A stretch of 8,511 nt of DNA, from the NCBI GenBank assembly GCA_027459365.1, contig DAIDIM010000044.1, forward strand, positions 1 to 8,511, read 5' to 3'. This stretch comes from Chlamydiota bacterium (GTDB taxonomy: Bacteria > Chlamydiota > Chlamydiia > Chlamydiales > SM23-39). The translations under genes and the position numbers were made by a program. The notes under the pieces are model-generated. The model worked only from the letters and a program-made list of their open reading frames with translations. It was not told where the DNA came from and ran no database searches. Position 1 is the first letter of the stretch. The number at the start of each line of letters is the position of its first letter. Of the stretch, positions 4,815-8,511 are shown piece by piece.

Positions 4815-6494
4815 ATGAACAGAAAACCACTCCCGATTGGAATTAGCGATTTTAAGACCATCATCGAAGGTGGGTACGCCTATGCCGATAAAACATTGCT
4901 TATACAGGAATTGCTTGAAAAAGGAACCAGCGTTGCACTGATTCCGCGTCCCCGTCGATTCGGTAAAACCTTAAATTTATCCATGCTTGGCTATTTCTTC
5001 GAAAAATGTGAAGAAGATACAGGCCGTCTTTTTCAAAATTTAGCAATTTGGAAAGAGCAAAAATTCCGGAAAAAACAAGGAACATATCCCGTTATTTTTC
5101 TGACATTCAAAGACAATAAGCACGCCTCTTGGGATGAAACATTTGAACACTTCCGTATTATTCTAGGAGAAGAGTTCCAGCGTCATAGATATCTAGTGGA
5201 AAGTACTGTACTTTCTCCCGAAGAAAAAGAAGATTTCCTCAAAATTATTCGTAAAGAAGCAAGCCCTACCTTGTATGAACACAGCCTACGCTTTCTTACC
5301 AAATGGCTCTACCTCTACCATAAGACCAAAGTCATTGTCCTCATTGATGAATATGATGCTCCCGCTCATGCCGCTTATATTGGGAAATTCTATCGCCGCT
5401 TGATAGATTTTTTGCGTAACCTTCTTTCAGGAGGCTTGAAAGATAACAATTATCTGGAACGGGGCGTTCTCACAGGGATTCTTCGCATCGCAAAAGAGAG
5501 TATTTTTTCGGGAGTGAATAATATCTCCACATTTTCTCTATTGAATGAGGAATTTCAAGACAAGTTTGGCCTATTGGAATCCGAAGTAAAAGTGTTTTTG
5601 GCAAGCTATGATCTTACCGAAAATCTTTCAGAAATAACGAAATGGTATGACGGTTATTGTATTGGGTCATGTAAACAAATATATAATCCATGGTCTGTCC
5701 TCAATTGCTGTGCCAAAAAGGGAAATATTCTTCCTTACTGGGTCAATTCAAGCGATAATACGCTCATGCAGCAATGCTTGACTCAAGGCACAAGCGAACT
5801 AAAAACGGAAATAGAGGAGCTTTTACATGGGGGATATGTCGAGAAAAAAATTGAGGAGGGTTTTATCTTCACGGATCTTGAGGAAAAGCCGAATGCTATT
5901 TGGGCTCTACTGCTCTATAGCGGCTATCTGACCACTGATTCTGTCTCTCGCGGCAATCTTTGCCGTTTACGTATCCCCAATACTGAAGTGAAGGAATTGT
6001 ATAAATCGACGATTCTTGACTGGTTTGAAAGGAGCCTTAATGAGCATAAATATCGGATGCTTCTCTCCTCGCTAATAGCAGGCGATGTGGATACATTTTC
6101 CCAGCTTTTTCAGGAATTTGTCCTCTCTTCAGCGAGCACTTTTGATGTATCTGGCAACGAACCGGAAAAGATCTACCATGCCTTTGTTTTGGGAATGTTA
6201 ATAGGTCTTAAAGATCAATATGAGGTGAAATCAAATCGGGAAAGCGGGCTCGGAAGATATGATGTGTTGCTCATCCCTAAAAACAGACATGCCTTAGGAC
6301 TAATCATGGAATTTAAAAAGATTGGTCCATTTAAAAAGATGGATATGAAGACCGCAGCAAACTCTGCTCTACAGCAAATCGAAGAGAAAAAGTACGCCCA
6401 GGAACTTCTAGATCGTGGCGTCAAGCGTATTCTTTATCTCGCAATCGTTTTTGAGGGGAAAAACGTGCTCATCCTCTCAAAATTCAGACCCTAA
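4815..6494 (+). CDS. AAA-ATPase-like protein with C-terminal PDDEXK nuclease domain (DUF1703 family)
   Basis: Cytoplasmic P-loop protein of the PF09820 (AAA-ATPase_like) plus PF08011 (PDDEXK_9) architecture. Its biological role is not established. Residue numbers here count from the in-frame ATG at 4695. The family N-terminus LPIGISDFKTIIEGGYAYAD starts at 46. The phosphate loop is RPRRFGKT (85-92) and the Walker B motif is LIDEYDAP (216-223). The C-terminal nuclease core shows GRYD (Asp523) and MEFKK (Glu539, Lys541), followed by AALQQIEEKKYA-like and RILYLAIVF segments. I chose ATG 4815 because family members begin just before LPIGISDFK, and because the first 20-odd codons from 4695 lie inside the palindrome. 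ATG 4794 is also possible. From 4815 the protein has 559 residues, normal for the family, and all key residues are present, so it is probably intact. No good Shine-Dalgarno site is visible. Such genes are typical accessory DNA, often multicopy in environmental chlamydiae. Confidence 0.93.
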   Translation: MNRKPLPIGISDFKTIIEGGYAYADKTLLIQELLEKGTSVALIPRPRRFGKTLNLSMLGYFFEKCEEDTGRLFQNLAIWKEQKFRKKQGTYPVIFLTFKDNKHASWDETFEHFRIILGEEFQRHRYLVESTVLSPEEKEDFLKIIRKEASPTLYEHSLRFLTKWLYLYHKTKVIVLIDEYDAPAHAAYIGKFYRRLIDFLRNLLSGGLKDNNYLERGVLTGILRIAKESIFSGVNNISTFSLLNEEFQDKFGLLESEVKVFLASYDLTENLSEITKWYDGYCIGSCKQIYNPWSVLNCCAKKGNILPYWVNSSDNTLMQQCLTQGTSELKTEIEELLHGGYVEKKIEEGFIFTDLEEKPNAIWALLLYSGYLTTDSVSRGNLCRLRIPNTEVKELYKSTILDWFERSLNEHKYRMLLSSLIAGDVDTFSQLFQEFVLSSASTFDVSGNEPEKIYHAFVLGMLIGLKDQYEVKSNRESGLGRYDVLLIPKNRHALGLIMEFKKIGPFKKMDMKTAANSALQQIEEKKYAQELLDRGVKRILYLAIVFEGKNVLILSKFRP

Positions 6495-6507
6495 AAGAGA
6501 GGGCCCC

Positions 6508-6825
6508 TCAGCCCTACATGTATCAGAAGCTGATTCTGTTTTATTTCGAGATAAGTCAAACTCTTATAGGGAAGGAGGGTATTGCACCAAACATCAAGAC
6601 CCGTCTTGCGGAAAGTTTCGGACAGCGCACCAGCATCAGGAGCGTAGTCTACCCCTTCTCCTTTTCAATGTCGACAAATCTCCAGTAAGTCACCCTCACC
6701 TCCGTACCTTTCATGTGAAAGGCGAATCTCCACCGAAAGCGCTTCTGGTCAGGCCTGATGGATGTCTTGCGTTGGAAGATTGTCCTCCATTTAAGAAACT
6801 GATGAATTACAATTTCTTGAAATGA
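6508..6825 (+). pseudogene. Possible C-terminal remnant of an FAD-dependent monooxygenase
   Basis: One + frame stays open through this otherwise gene-free stretch to a TGA at 6823-6825. Its last part reads HLRTFHVKGESPPKALLVRP and continues DGCLALEDCPPFKKLMNY. LLVRPDG followed by a short hydrophobic strand is the characteristic end of PheA/MhpA-type aromatic-ring hydroxylases (the thioredoxin-like C-terminal domain). Upstream, LFRDKSNSYREG and RSLPLLLFNVD could match that domain's start and first strand. No FAD-binding region is present and no sensible start exists: the only in-frame ATG (6415) lies inside the preceding gene. It is at best a fragment left by a deletion. The match rests on short motifs and could be chance. 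Confidence 0.35.
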
Positions 6826-6860
6826 TCAATCATTCAACCGCATGATTTCACTTTGATTTC

Positions 6861-7763
6861 TCAAACGACGTCTATACATTCTCTGAGCGCTTTTTCGATC
6901 GTCGGATAATGATAAGAAAATCCCAAATTCTCTAGCCTACGAGGGACCACTCTTTGACTAAAAAGAATCACTGAAGCCAACTCTCCAAGACTTAATTTGA
7001 GAGCAAACGAAGGGACAGATAAGAAGGCAGGCTTTTTTAAAATTTCCTTAAGCGCCTTTGTAAATTCTGTATTGCGAATCGGTTTTGGGGCGACGGCATT
7101 GATGGGTCCAGAGAAACGAGGATCCAAAACTGCTTGTATATAGATATTCACTAAATCGTCTATATGAATCCATGGAAACCATTGCTTTCCATTTCCAAAA
7201 TTTCCTCCGAGCCTTAAGCGAAAAAGGGGAACGATTTTAGAAAGAAATCCGCCATCACGGCTTATGACTGTTCCCGTACGAATAGAAACAGTACGCATAT
7301 CCAAAGAAGAAAATTTTTCTCGTGCCATTTCCCATTCTACGCACGTATGGCTAAGAAAACCGGTTCCGGGGCTACTTGTTTCATCAAGAATTTCATCGCC
7401 TCGATTTCCATAAAATCCAATGGCGGATGCAGAGATAAAAATTTTAGCTCTTTTTGTTTGTTTTGACAGATAGTTATAAATGGCCTGAGCTGTTTTCACT
7501 CTTGTGTCTAAAATCAGCTGCTTGTAGCTTTTGGTCCAGCGGTGGAAAATATTTGCGCCGGCAAGATGAATGATTGCATCGCAATCAGAAAAAACAGAAG
7601 GGATTTCTCCATCGATTAGGCGTGCTCGAATAAAACGAAATTCGATTGATTCTTGTGGGATCGTCTTGTTGCCAATCACACTCACCTGATGTCCTTGTTC
7701 ATGAAGCGCTTTACATAGGCGTCTTCCCACTAATCCAGTTCCGCCTGTGATAACAATGTGCAT
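6861..7763 (-). CDS. NAD(P)-dependent epimerase family protein (TIGR01777, YfcH/SDR39U1-like)
   Basis: Atypical extended short-chain dehydrogenase of 300 residues, cytoplasmic; the substrate is unknown for this family. The Rossmann dinucleotide site is GGTGLVG (7-13). HLAGANI (65-71), SASAIGFYG (110-118) in the active-site strand, RTGTV (161-165) and FPWIHIDDL (195-203) are family hallmarks. The C-terminal 50 residues (about 245-295, SVPSFALKLSLGELA through EKALREC) form the DUF1731 domain that defines the group. The usual YxxxK catalytic lysine is replaced (YGNRG), as is normal here. It is last in a three-gene operon, starting 16 nt after the stop of the Fet4-like gene, with a weak GAG as ribosome binding site. 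Length and motifs are complete. It could be mistaken for the cell-division inhibitor SulA, a misnomer sometimes attached to this family. Confidence 0.95.
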   Translation of the reverse strand: MHIVITGGTGLVGRRLCKALHEQGHQVSVIGNKTIPQESIEFRFIRARLIDGEIPSVFSDCDAIIHLAGANIFHRWTKSYKQLILDTRVKTAQAIYNYLSKQTKRAKIFISASAIGFYGNRGDEILDETSSPGTGFLSHTCVEWEMAREKFSSLDMRTVSIRTGTVISRDGGFLSKIVPLFRLRLGGNFGNGKQWFPWIHIDDLVNIYIQAVLDPRFSGPINAVAPKPIRNTEFTKALKEILKKPAFLSVPSFALKLSLGELASVILFSQRVVPRRLENLGFSYHYPTIEKALRECIDVV

Positions 7764-7779
7764 ATACGTCTCACAATCA

Positions 7780-8187
7780 TCAATGATGTTTTTTGTGTTT
7801 TCTGTGCTCCATTTTTTGGATGTATTCTTCCCGTAACTCTTTAAATTTCATTTTCAGTTCATCAAGCTCTTCATCGCTTTCGTCTTCAATCTCAAGAAAC
7901 GAATTTCGGGTATTTTTTGTCCCATATAAAAGTTCATTGAGCTTGAGCTGCATCGAGCGCGTCTCTCGATACTGCGTGTTTTGCATTAAGATAACCATCA
8001 GAAAGGTTGCGATGGTCGTCCCTGTATTGATAATTAACTGCCATGTTTGATTAAATTCCAGATAAAAACCAGAAATGGTCCAGAGAATGATCAAAAATAT
8101 TGCAATAAAAAAAGAATATGGAGACCCCAGATGATGTGATGTGATTTCTGCAAGTTGTCGAAAAGTATCTTTTGTTTTTTGTTTCAT
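7780..8187 (-). CDS. Small two-TM protein, low-affinity iron permease (Fet4-like) family
   Basis: Inner-membrane protein of 135 residues of the PF04120 family, named after the yeast Fe(II) transporter Fet4. The bacterial short forms contain only one repeat unit, and transport by them is unproven. Two hydrophobic segments are clear: about 24-43 (YSFFIAIFLIILWTISGFYL) and about 50-68 (QLIINTGTTIATFLMVILM). They are followed by the family signature QNTQYRETRSMQLKLNELL (69-87). The rest is a highly charged, probably helical or coiled tail (ESDEELDELKMKFKELREEY) ending in a Lys/His-rich stretch, HRKHKKHH. A good ribosome binding site (AGGAAG) precedes ATG 8187 and overlaps the stop of the upstream gene. 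The tight spacing on both sides indicates co-transcription with its neighbours. The His-rich end could bind metal, but that is speculation. Confidence 0.9.
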   Translation of the reverse strand: MKQKTKDTFRQLAEITSHHLGSPYSFFIAIFLIILWTISGFYLEFNQTWQLIINTGTTIATFLMVILMQNTQYRETRSMQLKLNELLYGTKNTRNSFLEIEDESDEELDELKMKFKELREEYIQKMEHRKHKKHH

Positions 8188-8194
8188 TTTCTTC

Positions 8195-8494
8195 CTAGTT
8201 TAAGAGAGGAATTTTCCAAACATTCAAGACTTTATGTAGGTCAAGATCTTCGGGTTTTCCTTCAATTTTATATGCTAAAGTGCAAAGACTTGTGATGAAC
8301 TGTTGTTGTGCCGTTGAGTATGAATCGGGATTGGCATGGCGTATGTTATTCAAAATCTGCTCGAATAAATGATAATCTCGACTTATGTCATTTTTTGATG
8401 GCATCTCCGGTGAGAGCGTCCGCGCTTTTATTATTTTTTTACTCGTCAATAGGGACGTTGCTGCTATTAACTCGCAAAAAAATAATAAAATCAT
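8195..8494 (-). CDS. Small hypothetical protein with hydrophobic N-terminus
   Basis: I do not recognise this 99-residue protein. It begins with a short hydrophobic stretch (MILLFFCELIAATSLL) followed by basic residues (SKKIIKAR). This fits a membrane anchor with the rest cytoplasmic better than a classical signal peptide, since no positive charge precedes the hydrophobic part. The Cys at 7 is not in a proper lipobox. The remainder looks helical and soluble (DYHLFEQILNNIRHAN, QQFITSLCTLAYKIEG). The start is supported by a strong GGGAGG 6 nt before ATG 8494, close to the window edge. The gene is first of the visible operon: its TAG (8197-8195) lies within the ribosome binding region of the Fet4-like gene, 7 nt before that start. 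The reading frame is convincing; the function is open. Confidence 0.75.
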   Translation of the reverse strand: MILLFFCELIAATSLLTSKKIIKARTLSPEMPSKNDISRDYHLFEQILNNIRHANPDSYSTAQQQFITSLCTLAYKIEGKPEDLDLHKVLNVWKIPLLN

Positions 8495-8511
8495 CGGACG
8501 CCTCCCTCGGA

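Noticed and set aside
6820..6838. AATGATCAATCATT palindrome as a terminator between convergent units
   Set aside because: Only a five-pair stem and no T tract in either direction.
7793..8050. 85-codon + strand frame with a run of serines
   Set aside because: Antisense of the acidic Glu/Asp-rich tail of the Fet4-like gene, which explains the serine run.
1..8511. CRISPR array, tRNA or rRNA genes, intact insertion sequence
   Set aside because: No regularly spaced repeats, no cloverleaf other than the tmRNA ends, and no transposase motifs seen on either strand.

Overview
The window most likely comes from a member of the Chlamydiae, probably an amoeba-associated or environmental (Parachlamydiales-type) lineage. 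The main evidence is a complete isoleucyl-tRNA synthetase of the long eukaryote-like type. As I recall the Chlamydia IleRS, it matches closely over its whole length: the HYGH and KMSKK signature loops, the editing domain, and an all but identical tail pattern. Supporting hints are a tmRNA with a chlamydia-like frame, a DUF1703-type ATPase/nuclease of a kind abundant in environmental chlamydiae, and frequent weak Shine-Dalgarno sites. The genus cannot be fixed from this window.

Layout. Positions 1-400 are decayed. A possible gene end and a possible following gene start on the + strand run head-on into a frameshifted, truncated nucleotidyltransferase substrate-binding gene on the - strand. That gene sits just downstream of ileS (405-3506, - strand). 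Upstream of ileS, 3532-4049 looks like a second broken - strand gene that I do not recognise. The tmRNA gene ssrA follows on the + strand, with its own promoter, a very strong hairpin in its 5' leader and a clear intrinsic terminator (4067-4561). Directly after the terminator lies a long imperfect palindrome (about 4584-4762). Next come a + strand AAA-ATPase-like/PDDEXK protein (4815-6494) and an apparent remnant of a flavoprotein monooxygenase tail (about 6508-6825). The right end is a compact - strand operon of three genes: a small unknown protein, a two-TM Fet4-like (low-affinity iron permease family) protein, and a TIGR01777/YfcH-type NAD-dependent epimerase.

How it fits together. ileS and ssrA are core translation genes: tRNA-Ile charging and ribosome rescue. 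The space around them has collected accessory and decaying DNA: two or three pseudogenes, a MITE-like palindrome and a DUF1703 gene. ssrA is a frequent integration site, but I see no second copy of its 3' end in the window. No CRISPR array, rRNA, tRNA or intact insertion sequence was seen. The features I find most worth checking are the tmRNA leader hairpin, which pairs with the first five bases of the mature RNA, the apparent AUA resume codon, and the palindrome that covers the apparent 5' end of the DUF1703 reading frame.
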